A model generated the notes under the pieces. It saw nothing but the letters and a program-made list of their open reading frames with translations. It was not told the DNA's origin and did no database searches. From Hippopus hippopus (Eukaryota > Mollusca > Bivalvia > Cardiida > Cardiidae), in the NCBI GenBank assembly GCA_946811185.2, contig OX328109.1, positions 15,412,255 through 15,476,254 on the forward strand: 64,000 nucleotides of DNA, in the 5' to 3' direction. Positions within the stretch are counted from its first letter, which is position 1; every line of letters starts with the position of its first letter. The position numbers and the translations under genes are program-made. Positions 43,921-54,466 of this stretch are shown piece by piece.

Positions 43921-44019
43921 CTCTTCAACTGCTGTATAGATGAATTGAAACTTTTCGATCAGTAGAAGAGCCCAAACACTGGTACATACAGACTTTTTTT
44001 AACTAGAACATCTAAAAAA

Positions 44020-44090
44020 TAATCAGTGTATATCAAAGACCATACTTCAATTCTGTGCAGGTGGATCTTGGATCTTGTTTGCAACTACTC
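44020..44090. repeat. MITE-B fragment
   Basis: ATCAGTGTATATCAAAGACC and GTGCAGGTGGATCTTGGATC. Confidence 0.5.
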
Positions 44091-44268
44091 TTGTTATTGT
44101 AGCCCCATTGCATGCTAAGTGTTGAATGTTGTAATTTATTGGCCAGATTTATTGACTGTTTGCATTGAAAAGTTTATTACAATATTCTGAAGATCTTCAA
44201 CAGCTTTTTCTTTGTACTGGGTCATGGTGCAGCTCAGTAGAACCTTTTGCATTTATTCGTCTAAGCCT

Positions 44269-44481
44269 TTAACCCTTTCGGCGCCATAGGCAAAAACCGG
44301 GGTTTTTGTAGGCAGCATAGATCAAGATCAGACTGCACAGAAGGTGCAGTCTGATCTTGGATCTATATCTGCTGCTTGTTCAGTCAAGTTTATAAAATGA
44401 AAATTTTTCAGGGTTTAAGTGGACTATACTTTCAGCCATCGAAAATGGTTGAGTTTATATATTTGGCACTGAAAGAGTTAA
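44269..44481 (+). repeat. MITE-B copy, TTTCGGCGCC-ended variant
   Basis: TTAACCCTTTCGGCGCCATA left, TTGGCACTGAAAGAGTTAA right. Hairpin GATCAGACTGCACAGAAG / GTGCAGTCTGATCTTGG is perfect. Confidence 0.88.
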
Positions 44482-44498
44482 ACCTAAGGCAATTTTTT

Positions 44499-44690
44499 TT
44501 TTAACCGGACCATATTGCTAATGACAAGTTGGAGCAAACTCAATAGATAATTTGTCTTTGAAATAGTAGGAAACACTGTGTCCAGGGAAAAAGAAAAATG
44601 CTGCTTACCAGCGTTTTGTCCTTTTCCAACATGTTCTCAAAAGCTTGAACTGCCTAAGAGTGATTGACACACAGAATTATTTGCTAAAAG
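44499..44690 (-). repeat. MITE-A copy, diverged
   Basis: GGACCATATTGCTAATGACA to AGAATTATTTGCTAAAAG; centre GCTGCTTACCAGC. A second scrap (GCATTTGCAAACAACAAATT to AGAAAATGC) follows to about 44783. Confidence 0.7.
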
Positions 44691-45169
44691 AATGCATTTG
44701 CAAACAACAAATTTAAGCAGTCTCAAAGGATGATTTATGTCTTTGAAATGATAGAAAAGGTTGTGAGAAAAGAAGAAAATGCATTTCTACTCAGACTGAT
44801 TTTAGGCCTCGGTCCAAAAAGAAAAGATGAGAAATGAAAAGAAAGGGAAAATTTTTTTTTTTTCAGTGACATTTTACATATCTTTTACAGTATAATCAGG
44901 TATATTACTGTGACAGCTGTCATGCATTTCCTGGATTTTCAGCAGTGCTCTGACTCTGTGGTGCCTTTTCTCTAAGTACACTCTCCCTTGGTCAGCAGCA
45001 AAAGCAAAGATGAAACTTGGGAGTCCACATTTTTAATGACTGAGAGGACAAAGCAAATATTTCAAAAAGGCGAAATGTCAAAGGACACCAGGGAAGCACT
45101 GAAAGTTTTCAAAGAATTTTGTTTTATTTAACTGGTGACAAAATGTAAGGAACTTAGATAGGTGAACAG

Positions 45170-45402
45170 GGTAGCCTTTTCCTACAGGATCCTGCATTTT
45201 AAAGACACATATGCGTAGAAGTATTTGTAAGTATCTATTGCAAGAAAAGGAGAACATGCTAGTATCCAGCAATTTTTCCTATCCAACCGTTTCTTACCCT
45301 ATTACAAACAACTCTCATCAATTGAGTCACATTTGATTTGTCTTCTACAAAGGCTTTCAGTTTGGAAAAGTCTGAAAATTTGTCGTTTGGTAAAGAAATA
45401 AC
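45170..45402 (+). repeat. MITE-A copy, diverged
   Basis: GTAGCCTTTTCCTACAGGAT left, TTGTCGTTTGGTAAAGAAATAA right. Confidence 0.8.
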
Positions 45403-45587
45403 CAGGCAACAAAAGTATAGTATTAAATGTGGCATTATAAATGAGATTTATCTTTGAAAATGTTCAAAACATTGTGGGAAAAGGAGAAAATGCTGGTTAC
45501 CAGCATTTTCTCCTTTTCCCACAATGTTTTCAAAAGGTTTCTTCCTTGGGGGGTCATTAAAACTTGGGATTGTGTGGTAAAGAGTTG
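45403..45587 (-). repeat. MITE-A copy
   Basis: ACCAGGCAACAAAAGTATAG left (end decayed), TGTGTGGTAAAGAGTT right; hairpin perfect. Confidence 0.9.
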
Positions 45588-45589
45588 TT

Positions 45590-46120
45590 GGACTATCAGC
45601 AACAAATTGTTACATTGCCACAAGCCATAATCATTGGAAGTGTGAAGAGTTGCCTAACTGATGATAGCCAGTGACTTAATAGTTCATTTTGTATCAGTTT
45701 TCAATGGGCAATTTTTTCCGCTACTACTGAGGCATGGTTGAGGACCACAGGGCCGTAAGTTACTTTATTTGATAGCTGTCAACCTTGTACAATAGAGTCA
45801 ATGATCATGAAATTGCACAAGATCACAGTGAAAAGGTGAACAAAATCAAATAACTCCAAGAGAGGCTTGATTGACATTCCCCTCAACTGTAACCTACACT
45901 TGAATATCAAACCACTTTTTAAAGATATAAAAGTATCAGGTTCCTCTCTTAACCCAGAGTGCTGTTACGAGCGTTACTTTAATAAGCTGCCCGTACCCAA
46001 ATACACAGTTGCGCTACACCTTCTGAAATGAAAATTAAAAAAGAGATTTTGTAATGGTCAAACTCTATATTTCTTGAAATTCTAAACCCTTGCTTTGACA
46101 CAAACATGCCAAAAAAATTT
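45590..46120. other. no recognised feature
   Basis: Anonymous sequence between two MITE-A copies. Confidence 0.4.
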
Positions 46121-46124
46121 TTTT

Positions 46125-46296
46125 TTTTATAAACGCTGATAAAATGATGGAATCTGCATCTGAAAATAGAGAAAATGTGATGTTGTGGGAAAAGGAGAAG
46201 ATGCTGATCACCAGGGCTTTCTCCTTGATCCACAATGTATATAAAGGGTTCTTTATCAGGGTTGTTTTAAGTTGGGATTGTGTGGCAAAGGGTTAA
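46125..46296 (-). repeat. MITE-A copy, left end lost
   Basis: TGATAAAATGATGGAATCTG to TGTGTGGCAAAGGGTTAA; centre GCTGATCACCAGG. Confidence 0.8.
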
Positions 46297-46454
46297 AGGA
46301 CTGAAAGAAATTGTTCTGTTAAGAAATCTTCTTTTTACCTTTCCATTGCTATGAGCAACAAAAGCAGCTATGATCAAAGATTCCCTTCATTTAGAATGCA
46401 GCTGTACTGTTTTAACTGTTGATGAAAGGCAACTTTACGTCTTTAGGATAGCAT

Positions 46455-46665
46455 ACAACTCTTTACCAAACGACAAAATTTTGGACTTGACCAAATTGAA
46501 AGCATTTGCTGGCAACAAAATAAATGTAGATGAAATTGTTTTTTGCCTTTGATAGGGTAGAGAACATTTTGAAAAAGGATAAATTGCTGGTTAACAGCAT
46601 TTTTTTCCTTTTCCCACAATGCTTTCTAAAGCCTTCTTCTTCAGGGTTGTTAAAACACGGAATAT
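46455..46665 (-). repeat. MITE-A copy, right end lost
   Basis: ACAACTCTTTACCAAACGAC left; hairpin AAAAAGGATAAATTGCTGG / CAGCATTTTTTTCC. Confidence 0.85.
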
Positions 46666-46775
46666 TGATATCATTTTTTTAATAGCTACATAGTGTTCCT
46701 TCTAAAAAAATGATAGGCCCTACAATTTTCTGCAGTAAATACTATTGAGCTACCGGAATTAGGTCACGCCTAACA

Positions 46776-46789
46776 CCCCCCCCCCCCCC
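46776..46789. repeat. poly-C tract
   Basis: C14 run. Confidence 0.85.
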
Positions 46790-47125
46790 ATTCAGGGACT
46801 AGCTCCGATGTTGTTTTTGTGATTGTTTCTACACTAGCCCCCACAGCGGCCACTGTTATGACCCATCTGGAGTGAAAAATTAAAATACCAGCATCGTTTT
46901 GGATGGCCGTATGCGTCAATCTTTTCTTTGTCAGTGAACAATGAGGTCCTTAATCCTTAATGGTAAAGGGTTAACTCTTTTGATTTACCAAACATTTCTT
47001 TATTGCAGAAAGCAATACAGTTTATAATCATGATTGTCAAAAAAAGTATATCTTCTTGTATTTATTGGTGTTTCCAAAGAAATTCTGAGTTACGGTGTTC
47101 AAAAAAAAAAACCAAGTAGGTTCCT

Positions 47126-47351
47126 TTAACTCTTCACCACACCAGTATATCACAGACCTTTCCAAACTGAAAGTATTTGCAGACAACAACTCTAATGTAG
47201 GTCAAATGATGGAACTTGTCCTTGATGGGATAGAAAACATTGTGGGAAAAGAAGAAAGTACCCATTACCAACATTTTCTCCTTTTCCCACAGTGTTTTCA
47301 AAAGACTTATTTAGGGCCGTTGAAACTCGGGATCATGTAGTAAAGCATTAA
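47126..47351 (-). repeat. MITE-A copy
   Basis: TTAACTCTTCACCACACCAG left, ATGTAGTAAAGCATTAA right; centre replaced by GTACCCATTACC. Confidence 0.9.
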
Positions 47352-47377
47352 GGTAAGAAGCAATTTCATTGAAATGA

Positions 47378-47590
47378 TATCCCCCGCCGAATTTATGCGA
47401 CCGCGTAACTCAAAATTGCTCCCAGTCGGCCATTTTGCTTCGAATCAAAAAAAATATATCGGTGGAATAGGTTATTGTACACACGTATAAAGTTTCACTG
47501 AATTCCGTCCATTGGTATTGGTGATATTGTCCCGGACGGACACAAGGATCGACTGACTGAATGACGGATGGACGCCTTCGGCGGGGGATA
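47378..47590 (-). mobile_element. 213-bp element with 14-bp TIR and CCGTCC-type head
   Basis: TATCCCCCGCCGAA at 47378 and its exact complement ending at 47590. Reverse complement has the hairpin-like CCCCCGCCGAAGGCG head, then CCATCCGTC and GTCCGTCCGG, then AAACTTTATACG, a phrase also in the repeat at 5327. Confidence 0.75.
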
Positions 47591-47774
47591 ATAAAGAAGT
47601 AAAAGTTAATATTGAATTGAAATACATTTTATCATCATTAAATTTGTCTTGCCAAATAAAGCAGACACAGTTGGGTTGAAGTATGAAGCCAAATGAAGTA
47701 TGGTAGAAGATTATAGATTTTGATTTTATGAGTGGAAAATGGAAAATTAACGAGTCAGCACTTTCAAATTGAAG

Positions 47775-48002
47775 TTAACCCTTTGCCACACAAGCTCAAG
47801 TACAAGACCTGTTAAAGCAGGCCTTTTAAAACTTTGTGGGAAAAGAAGAAAATGCTGATTACCAGTATTTTATCCATGTCTTACAATGTGTTCTACCCTT
47901 CACAGACAAATCCCATCATTTTGGCCGCATTAAGTAATTTGTCGTAAGCAATTGCTTTCAATTAGACAAGTCTGAATCTCGTTAAAAATGGTGAAGAGTT
48001 AA
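47775..48002 (+). repeat. MITE-A copy
   Basis: TTAACCCTTTGCCACACAAG left, AATGGTGAAGAGTTAA right; last TTAA shared with the next copy. Confidence 0.9.
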
Positions 48003-48223
48003 CCCTTTACCAAACAATCCAAGTTTCAATGATCCTGTTGATGAAGGCTTTTGAAAATATTGTGGGAAAAGAAGAAAATGCTGGTAATCAGCATTTTCTC
48101 ATTTTCCCACAATATTCTCTATTCTTTCTAAGTTAAATTTTATGATTTGAGTAACATTTAATTTGTGATCTGCAAATGCTGTCAATATGGACATCAAATT
48201 TTTCTTGTTTGGTGAAGAGTTAT
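47999..48223 (+). repeat. MITE-A copy with paired arm change
   Basis: TTAACCCTTTACCAAACAAT left, TTGTTTGGTGAAGAGTTAT right. Arms read AAAATATTGTGGG and CCCACAATATT, a C:G to T:A exchange in both arms. Confidence 0.92.
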
Positions 48224-48349
48224 ACGAACAGTAGAACATATTTATGAATGAAATTAAAATCACATTTGAAGTGATTTGGTTCATGGTTGACTAGGATCTT
48301 GACAACTGTTTGATTGTGAAGCCACCAGATACAGTCTTGTCTGTTAAGT

Positions 48350-48430
48350 GCTCTTTCTCTCTCTCTGTTTCTTTCTGTGTATCTCTCTCTCTCTCTCTGT
48401 TTCTTTCTGTGTATCTCTCTCACTCTCGTG
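48350..48430. repeat. CT-rich minisatellite
   Basis: Two units of about 36 bp, each CTCTCTCTCTCTGTTTCTTT followed by CTGTGTAT. Confidence 0.88.
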
Positions 48431-48438
48431 GACAACAT

Positions 48439-48665
48439 TTAACCATTTACCACACAATCCCAACTTTAAACAAACCCAACAAAGAGGGCTTTTGAAAACA
48501 TTGTGGGAAACAGAGAAAATGCTGGTAACCAGCATTTTCTCCTATTCTCACAATGTTTTCTAACCTTTCAAATATAAATCATATAGATCTATTTTCAGTT
48601 TTTGAGTCCAATTTAATTTTGTTGTCTGGACTCGTCTGAAATTTTGTCATTTTGTTAAGAGTTTA
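48439..48665 (+). repeat. MITE-A copy
   Basis: TTAACCATTTACCACACAAT left, TTGTCATTTTGTTAAGAGTTTAA right. Confidence 0.92.
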
Positions 48666-49119
48666 ATTTTGAAATAATATTAACTAGGCATAACGTTTTA
48701 CCAGATGACAAAATTCAAGACTTTTTAGAATTGAATGTATATCATTGTGATGACAGGAAAAATTGATTTGTTTTTTGAAATTTTATGTGGTTAATAATTC
48801 ATTTTCATGAAAATAATGATCATGGAAGTGTTCGTTTATTGATGTGTGAATATGGCCCACAGAATATAAGGGTCGATAATCAACATTTTTAGGATGGCAG
48901 CTTGAAACCTGAAAAATAAAAGCTTTGTGAGATGTAGCCATGTTTATAGAGTGTATGGTGCCGGCTAGCATTGATTATGGGTTGGCATCGCTGTGCATGC
49001 TATTGATAAGCCCAAGGACCTTATGATGAGGAAGCCGAGCCCGTTCCTTGGTGAGAGTCAGTCTGAGCTCCTGGACACTTGCTGGTTGGACTTGGCAAAA
49101 CTTTCATTGTTCACTCTCC

Positions 49120-49520
49120 TTAGACCCTAGCCTGCCTTTCAGTTAAGTCTGACGCAGAACCCGTACTCATCTGTAAATAAAACTGGGGCTCAGTCATGCA
49201 GGGTCCACTTACATGGTCTCGTGCCCATTCCAAGCACTCTTGAACTTGGTTTAGTTTCAGTGGAATGTGTGTTGCAGGCCCTTGTGGCCTCAAGCCAGCT
49301 TCATGCAACTGATTACTAATGGCTCGTGTACTTTTATGCACACTGGTAGCATTCTGCAAGTTGCTACATAACATTGTAATGTTGCTGAACGGGTGACATT
49401 GCGATTGAAGGATGATAAATAAGTTGTGAGCTCGAGTCCTTGAGCATTCTCAACCTTTGGCGTGCAGATGCAATATCTTTCCAATCAATTGGAACTGATT
49501 TCACATTCTTGAGACAAGGC
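49120..49520 (-). pseudogene. Tc1-like transposase relic
   Basis: Minus strand: STRAISNQLHEAGLRPQGPA and LNQVQECLEWARDHV match the Tc1 pattern of HTH end (SxxTvxxxLhEaGLrarrPa) followed by RxxRLxWArxH. QFYLQMSTGSASDLTERQARV corresponds to the VLFTDESRF...RVWR block, but the DES motif is broken. Stops and shifts lie on both sides and no TIRs were found, so it is a fragment. Confidence 0.75.
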
Positions 49521-49690
49521 TCGAAGATACCCCAAGTATGTGCACTGTAACCTGCTGTTGTAACGTTACCCAGGCTCAGGCATTCCAGTGCCCCTATTCA
49601 TCTCATCTTCATTTAGATGACATCTAAGCTGTTGATCTGCTATTGCTTACATAAAATGCAATCAAAATTTGATAATTGCACAAGCAAAAG

Positions 49691-49828
49691 CTTACTGTCA
49701 CATGTACAAATGTGCATGAAAGCAAATTGTCATAAATGAACAATTTTCACGGGTATGTCTTACTGTCACATGTACAAATGTGCATGAAGGCTAATTGTCA
49801 TAAATGAACAATTTTCACGGGTATGTCT
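49691..49828. repeat. 68-bp tandem duplication
   Basis: CTTACTGTCACATGTACAAA and the following 48 bp occur twice with few differences. ACATGTACAAATGTGCATG inside is itself partly palindromic. Confidence 0.9.
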
Positions 49829-49954
49829 TTTTCCGTGCTTGTCAATCAATTACTGCATTACACTTTTATCTTAGGTAGCAATCTGATTTGTTTTTGTGCT
49901 AATATGAACAAAATATCTAATGTCAAAAAAGTGATCCTCAGCAAAGTTTTAGTA

Positions 49955-50132
49955 GCATATTTGCAGGTAATAAAATCAAATGTGGTTCAAATGATGAGAA
50001 TGACTTGAAAAGGATAGAAAATACTTTTGAAAAAAGAAAAAAAATGCTGGTTATCAGTTTTCTTCTCCTTTTCCATACTAGTAAAGCTTTCTATCTCAAT
50101 GTCATTAAAACACAGTGGTAAGGGATGAAACA
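49955..50132 (-). repeat. MITE-A copy, ends decayed
   Basis: GCATATTTGCAGGTAATAAA to GTGGTAAGGGATGAA; centre GCTGGTTATCAG. Confidence 0.75.
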
Positions 50133-50179
50133 GTAACTGTTGTTATGTTCTGTTCAGAGAAGCATTATGCGTGACTTAC

Positions 50180-50409
50180 TGAACTCTTTACCAAACGACA
50201 AAATTCTAGACTAGTCCAAATTAAAAGCATTCGCAGACGACAAAAATAAACGGGAATCAAAAATAGAAATCTGATTTGGTAAGGGGAGAAAGCATTGTGG
50301 AAAAAGGAGAAAATGCTGGTTACCAGCATTTTCTCCTTATCCCACAATGTTTTCAAAAGCTTTTTTTCTCAGGGTCGTTAAAAGTTGGGATTGTGTGGAA
50401 AAGTGTGAA
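50180..50409 (-). repeat. MITE-A copy with TGAA at both ends
   Basis: TGAACTCTTTACCAAACGAC left, GTGGAAAAGTGTGAA right. The flanking tetramer is the same on both sides but not TTAA. Confidence 0.92.
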
Positions 50410-50466
50410 AGTAAAGGCCTTAGCGGAATTGACCTTTCACTACAAGAATTTGAATCTACTAATTCA

Positions 50467-50680
50467 TCAATCCTTTACCACACAATTTGGAATTTTAACG
50501 GCCGCTATTAAAAAAACAGTTTTTGAAAATATTGTTGGAAAAGGAGAATAATAGTAACAAGCATTCTTCTCCATTTCCCATGATGTTTTGCCCTTTCAAA
50601 GATAAATCCTATCTATTCAACCAAAAATCATTGGTCATCTGCAGATAAAATCGGGAAAAAATGATTGTGTCAAGAGTTAA
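50467..50680 (+). repeat. MITE-A copy, diverged
   Basis: TCAATCCTTTACCACACAAT left, GATTGTGTCAAGAGTTAA right. Confidence 0.82.
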
Positions 50681-50772
50681 TTATTTTGATCATTGAAGGA
50701 GAGAGATCTTCATTACTTTGTATCCTTCATGGCTGTCATAGCTTTATGATCAGATGTCAGGGGAACCCTTCA

Positions 50773-50998
50773 TTAATCCTTTATCACACAACAAAATTTT
50801 CACCTTGACCAAATTGAAGGCAATAGCAAGCTAGATGACAAAGTGAATATACTCAAATCATGAAATTTGTCTTTGAAAGTACAGAAAATATTGTGGGAAT
50901 AGGAGAAAATGCTGGTTACCAGCATTTTCTCCTTTTCCCACAATATTTTCAAAAGGTACTCTTGTCAGGGTCGACAAAACTCATGATTGTGAGGTGAA
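50773..50998 (-). repeat. MITE-A copy with paired arm change
   Basis: TTAATCCTTTATCACACAAC left, GTGAGGTGAA right. Arms AAAATATTGTGGG and CCCACAATATTTT match each other but both differ from the family base. Confidence 0.9.
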
Positions 50999-51040
50999 CT
51001 TGTTTAATCCTGAGTTTTAATGATGCTGACGTAAGAGGTT

Positions 51041-51486
51041 TTTAGCTCCACTGGCCGAAGGCCAGAGAGCTATTGTCATGGCGTTGTGTCCGTCGTCCGT
51101 CCGTCCGTGCGTGCGTCCGTAAACTTTTTCTTTAAAAAACTTCTCCTCAGAAACTATTGACTGGATTTTTACCAAATTTCACAGGAATGTTCCTTTGGTG
51201 GTCCTCTTTCAAATTCCTTCAAATAATTGTGTTCCATGAAGAATTCTGGTTGCCATGGCAACAAAGTAAAAAACCTTTAAAAATCTTCTCCTCCCAAACC
51301 GCTATTTGGATAGCATTATTATTTTGCAGGAATGTTCCTTAGATACAGGTTTACAGAATTCCTTAAAAAAAAAAAAGATCTGTCAAAAAACATGGCTTTT
51401 ATGGGAGACTCATTTTCCTTTTATGGTATAAAGTAAAATCTTTGAAAAATTTCTTCTCTAAAACTATTCATTGGATTTCATTGTTG
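51041..51486 (+). mobile_element. Helitron-like repeat E, copy 1 (3' truncated, tandem with copy 2)
   Basis: Head TTTAGCTCCACTGGCCGAAG with GCCAGAGAGC forms a hairpin, then CCGTCCGTCCGTGCGTGC, then a 340-bp body nearly identical to copy 2. It stops at CATTGTTGTT, where copy 2 begins. Confidence 0.8.
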
Positions 51487-52103
51487 TTAGCACCACTGGT
51501 CGAAGGCCAGCGAGCTATTGTCATGGCGTTGTGTCCATCGTGCGTCCGTCCGTCCGTCCGTTCGTTCGTCCGTGCGTGCATCCGTAAACTTTTTCTTTAA
51601 AAAACTTCTCCTCAGAAACTATTGACTGGATTTTTACCAAATTTCACAGGAATATTCCTTTGGTGGTCCTCTTTCAAATTCCTTTAAATAATTGTGTTCC
51701 ATGAAGAATTCTGGTTGCCATGGCAACCAAAGTAAAAAACCTTTAAAAATCTTCTCCTCCCAAACCGCTATTTGGATAGCATTATTATTTTGCAGGAATG
51801 TTCTTTGATACAGGTTTACAGAATTCCTTAAAAAAAAAAAGATCTGTCAAAAAACATGGCTTTTATGGGAGACTCATTTTCCTTTTATGGTATAAAGTAA
51901 AATCTTTGAAAAAATTCTTCTCTAAAACTATTCATTGGATTTCATTGTTGTTTTGCAGGTAAGTTCCTATGGTGGTTGTCTACCAAATTGTTTCTTCAGT
52001 GAGCTAAAATGCAGGATTGAATGATAATTGTTAAAAACTTCCTTTCGCCATTATAGAAATATCAGGCCTGTGGAGCGATACAGGCGCTCAAGCGCCTCTA
52101 GTT
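51487..52103 (+). mobile_element. Helitron-like repeat E, copy 2 (full length)
   Basis: 617 bp. The 3' end carries the hairpin GGCGCTCAAGCGCC followed by TCTAGTT, resembling a Helitron terminus (hairpin plus CTRR). No target duplication is seen at the MITE-A it interrupts, in keeping with Helitron-type insertion. The 5' end does not start with a clear TC, so the class remains an inference. No protein-coding capacity. Confidence 0.75.
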
Positions 52104-52251
52104 TAAAAAAACACATTGGGAAAATGAGAATATGCGGGTAACCAGCCTTTTATACTTTTTCTGCTATGTTTTCTACCCACCAAAAGACAAATCCAATCAA
52201 TTGAGACACGTCCAATTTGTCGTCTGCAAACCCCCTTGAGTTTGGACTAGT

Positions 52252-52479
52252 TTAAAGCTTTACCACAAGTCAAAATTATGGACCTGTCCAAATTGAAAGC
52301 TTTTGCAGACAACAATTTCATAGTGCTCAAAAGATTCTACCTTTCTCTGATAGAGGAGAAAACATTGTGGTCAAAGGAGAAAATGCTGGTTACCAGCATT
52401 TTCTCCGTTTCCCACAATGTTTTCAACAGGCTTCTTTCTCAGGGTCGTTAAAAGTTGGGATTGTGTGGTAGAGGGTTAA
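52252..52479 (-). repeat. MITE-A copy
   Basis: TTAAAGCTTTACCACAAGTC left, TGTGGTAGAGGGTTAA right; hairpin CATTGTGGTCAAAGG / CCGTTTCCCACAATG. Confidence 0.92.
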
Positions 52480-52509
52480 ATGTACGTTGACTGCTTCAGA
52501 AACCAAAAT

Positions 52510-52735
52510 TGCCAGAAAACAAAATTGTTAGACTTTTTTCCTGATGACATTTGAAGCCATTACAGATGACATACATACCTCAAGATGACTGAATTTATCT
52601 TTGAAAAGGTGGAAAATGTCATGGAAAAGGTAAGAAAATTTCGGGCAACTGAGCTTTTTCTTGTTTTCTCCCAATGCTTTAAATGCCTTCGTACTGAGGG
52701 TCACAAACATTGATTGTTTGGATGTGAGAAAGAAT
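52510..52735 (-). repeat. MITE-A copy, diverged
   Basis: GCCAGAAAACAAAATTGTTA to GATTGTTTGGATGTGAGA; hairpin largely lost. Confidence 0.7.
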
Positions 52736-53089
52736 GTTGACGTAGTGAAGTTGAAGTATATTTGAAAAGTGAAATTTCAATATTATTGAGTAGATGAGTA
52801 AATCAACGTTTACTGACTTCATGACTTGCAGTGTACATAAAAACACTTTAGCGGACAACAAAATAGAATGATGATTCTGACTAAAATATTGTACCTTATT
52901 TCATGCTTTCCGGTAGGTTTTCAAAAATAACAGTGAAATATTTTTCAATATTTCATGGTTACGACCAGTGAAAAATACCGATTTTTACATTTTAACTATT
53001 TTTACATTTTACATTTTAACAGTTGTTCCCGTGCACTAGTTACCTAGGTAAAATGCGCGTGACTCTCAACCAGATGGAAATATGACACA

Positions 53090-53340
53090 GTTTACCCTAT
53101 ATTTCTCACGCTTGATGTAATATTGTAATGCGTTGCTATGCGGAGGGGGTACGTTACAGGGAATAACCGAAAAGAACTGTACTGGACTTTGATGTAAGTT
53201 CCCCCAAAAAAGGGTACTTGATGCAAGTTTCCCCAAATATCGTGAACATCATCGGTTATATTTTCACAAGTGGTACAGCCACTCGAAAAAAATATTACCA
53301 ATGATGTTCACTCGAAATAAATTTCAATCTTTCACCGTAA
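53090..53340 (+). repeat. dispersed repeat related to 7850-8225
   Basis: TTTACCCTATATTTCTCACG, GTTACAGGGAATAACCG and TGAACATCATCGGTTATATT then AATATTACCAATGATGTTCA follow the same order as the first copy, but the 33-bp unit is not multiplied here. Confidence 0.78.
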
Positions 53341-53429
53341 AAAGACAAATATCCTCTATTTATCTAAAACACATAACATGCAGTTGATGAGGGTCTGTGT
53401 TCATCATCCTTCTCCAGAAAGTTCTCCGT

Positions 53430-53592
53430 CTTGTCCTACAAGATTTTCCAAATGTGAAAGTAACACAACTTCTGATTGGCTAAACCGAGTGGTTTAGCCA
53501 ATCAGAAGTTGTGTTGCTTTCACATTTAGAAAATTCTGATGAATAATACTAAGAGTATTCTTAAAAATGATTGGTGAATACCGATTCAGAAT
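53430..53592. repeat. MITE-C copy with perfect inner palindrome
   Basis: AACTTCTGATTGGCTAAACC faces GGTTTAGCCAATCAGAAGTT across a 4-base centre; the arms extend to TGAAAGTAACAC / GTGTTGCTTTCA. Right end GATTGGTGAATACCGATTC. Confidence 0.88.
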
Positions 53593-53673
53593 GCATTACC
53601 TGTATCATGCATGTACTCTCTGTAGGTTTTTTTGTATCAACCATGTTAAAAATCATCATGTTCACGGACTACT

Positions 53674-53896
53674 TTAATTCTTTACCACATGACAAAATTT
53701 TAGACTAGTCAAAATTGAAAGCATTTGCAGATGACAAATGTAGCTTAAAAACTGAAATTTGTTTTGGAAAGGATAGAAAGTATCTTGGGGAAAAGGAAAA
53801 AATACTGGTTACCAGCATTTCTCCTTTCCTCAAAATGTTTTCAAAAGGCTTCTTTCACAGGGTTCTTAAAAGTGGGATTCGTAGGCAAAGGGTTAA
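53674..53896 (-). repeat. MITE-A copy
   Basis: TTAATTCTTTACCACATGAC left, GTAGGCAAAGGGTTAA right. Confidence 0.91.
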
Positions 53897-53968
53897 ACAG
53901 TTTTAGCCCAACTACCTGATGCATGACAAAGGGGAAGATGTGAACATTCCAGTTCAGGTTCTAGTTTT

Positions 53969-54110
53969 TTAACCCTTTACCACACAATCCAGAGTTTTAA
54001 TAGCCCTGCAGAAGAAGAAATAACATTCCTAACAGTTGAGAAACCTCTCATGATGATGAAGATTTCTCCATGTGCCAGAATGTTGTCAATTTCTTTGCCA
54101 AGTGAACTTG
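53969..54110 (+). repeat. MITE-A copy, decayed after the left arm
   Basis: TTAACCCTTTACCACACAAT and AGCCCTGCAGAAGAAG are clear. The hairpin has eroded and the right arm is absent. Confidence 0.7.
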
Positions 54111-54154
54111 TATATCTCTTCATTTTGAGATTTAAATGATGTTTTAACTCTTTA

Positions 54155-54466
54155 GTTGTGACCCGGTAGCTCTGTTGGTAGCATACAGGACTTGAGAACG
54201 GGGTCGCTGGTTTGATCCCCGTCTAGGCCAGTATCTGTCCTAGTATTGATGATAGTCATTGCAACAGGATTCATTCCACTTTCACAGCTGGCTATTGTTT
54301 CGGCCATGGTTGTGTGGGAAAGAAGCCAGTGGCTTGGAAAGGATATTATGTGGAGTACTGGTAAATAAAGAAATTCTTGTATAGCATGGATAAGTGCACT
54401 AGCTGCAGGGAAATAATTGAAATAATGTTGAAAACGGTGTTAAACACGATACAATCAATCATTTAC
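54155..54466 (+). mobile_element. complete tRNA-derived SINE with 11-bp target duplication
   Basis: Box A-like CCCGGTAGCTCTGTTGGTAG, box B-like CTGGTTTGATCCCCG, body AAGCCAGTGGCTTGGAAAGG, tail TGAAATAATGTTGAAAACGG and CAATCAATC. TTAACTCTTTA stands at 54144-54154 and 54467-54477; the second is the terminus of the next MITE-A, so the SINE landed on a MITE end. Confidence 0.88.

Larger units (their letters stand above)
51004..52256 (+). repeat. MITE-A copy split by repeat E
   Basis: Left part TTTAATCCTGAGTTTTAATG ... GAGGTTTT (to 51040), right part AAAACACATTGGGAAAATGA from about 52107. Together they restore the usual ...AAGCCTTTTGAAAACATTGTGGG path. Confidence 0.8.

Noticed and set aside
48956..49118. 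Extension of the Tc1 relic towards 48956
   Set aside because: Frames there do not match the transposase blocks expected after the RVWR region, so the relic is ended at 49120.
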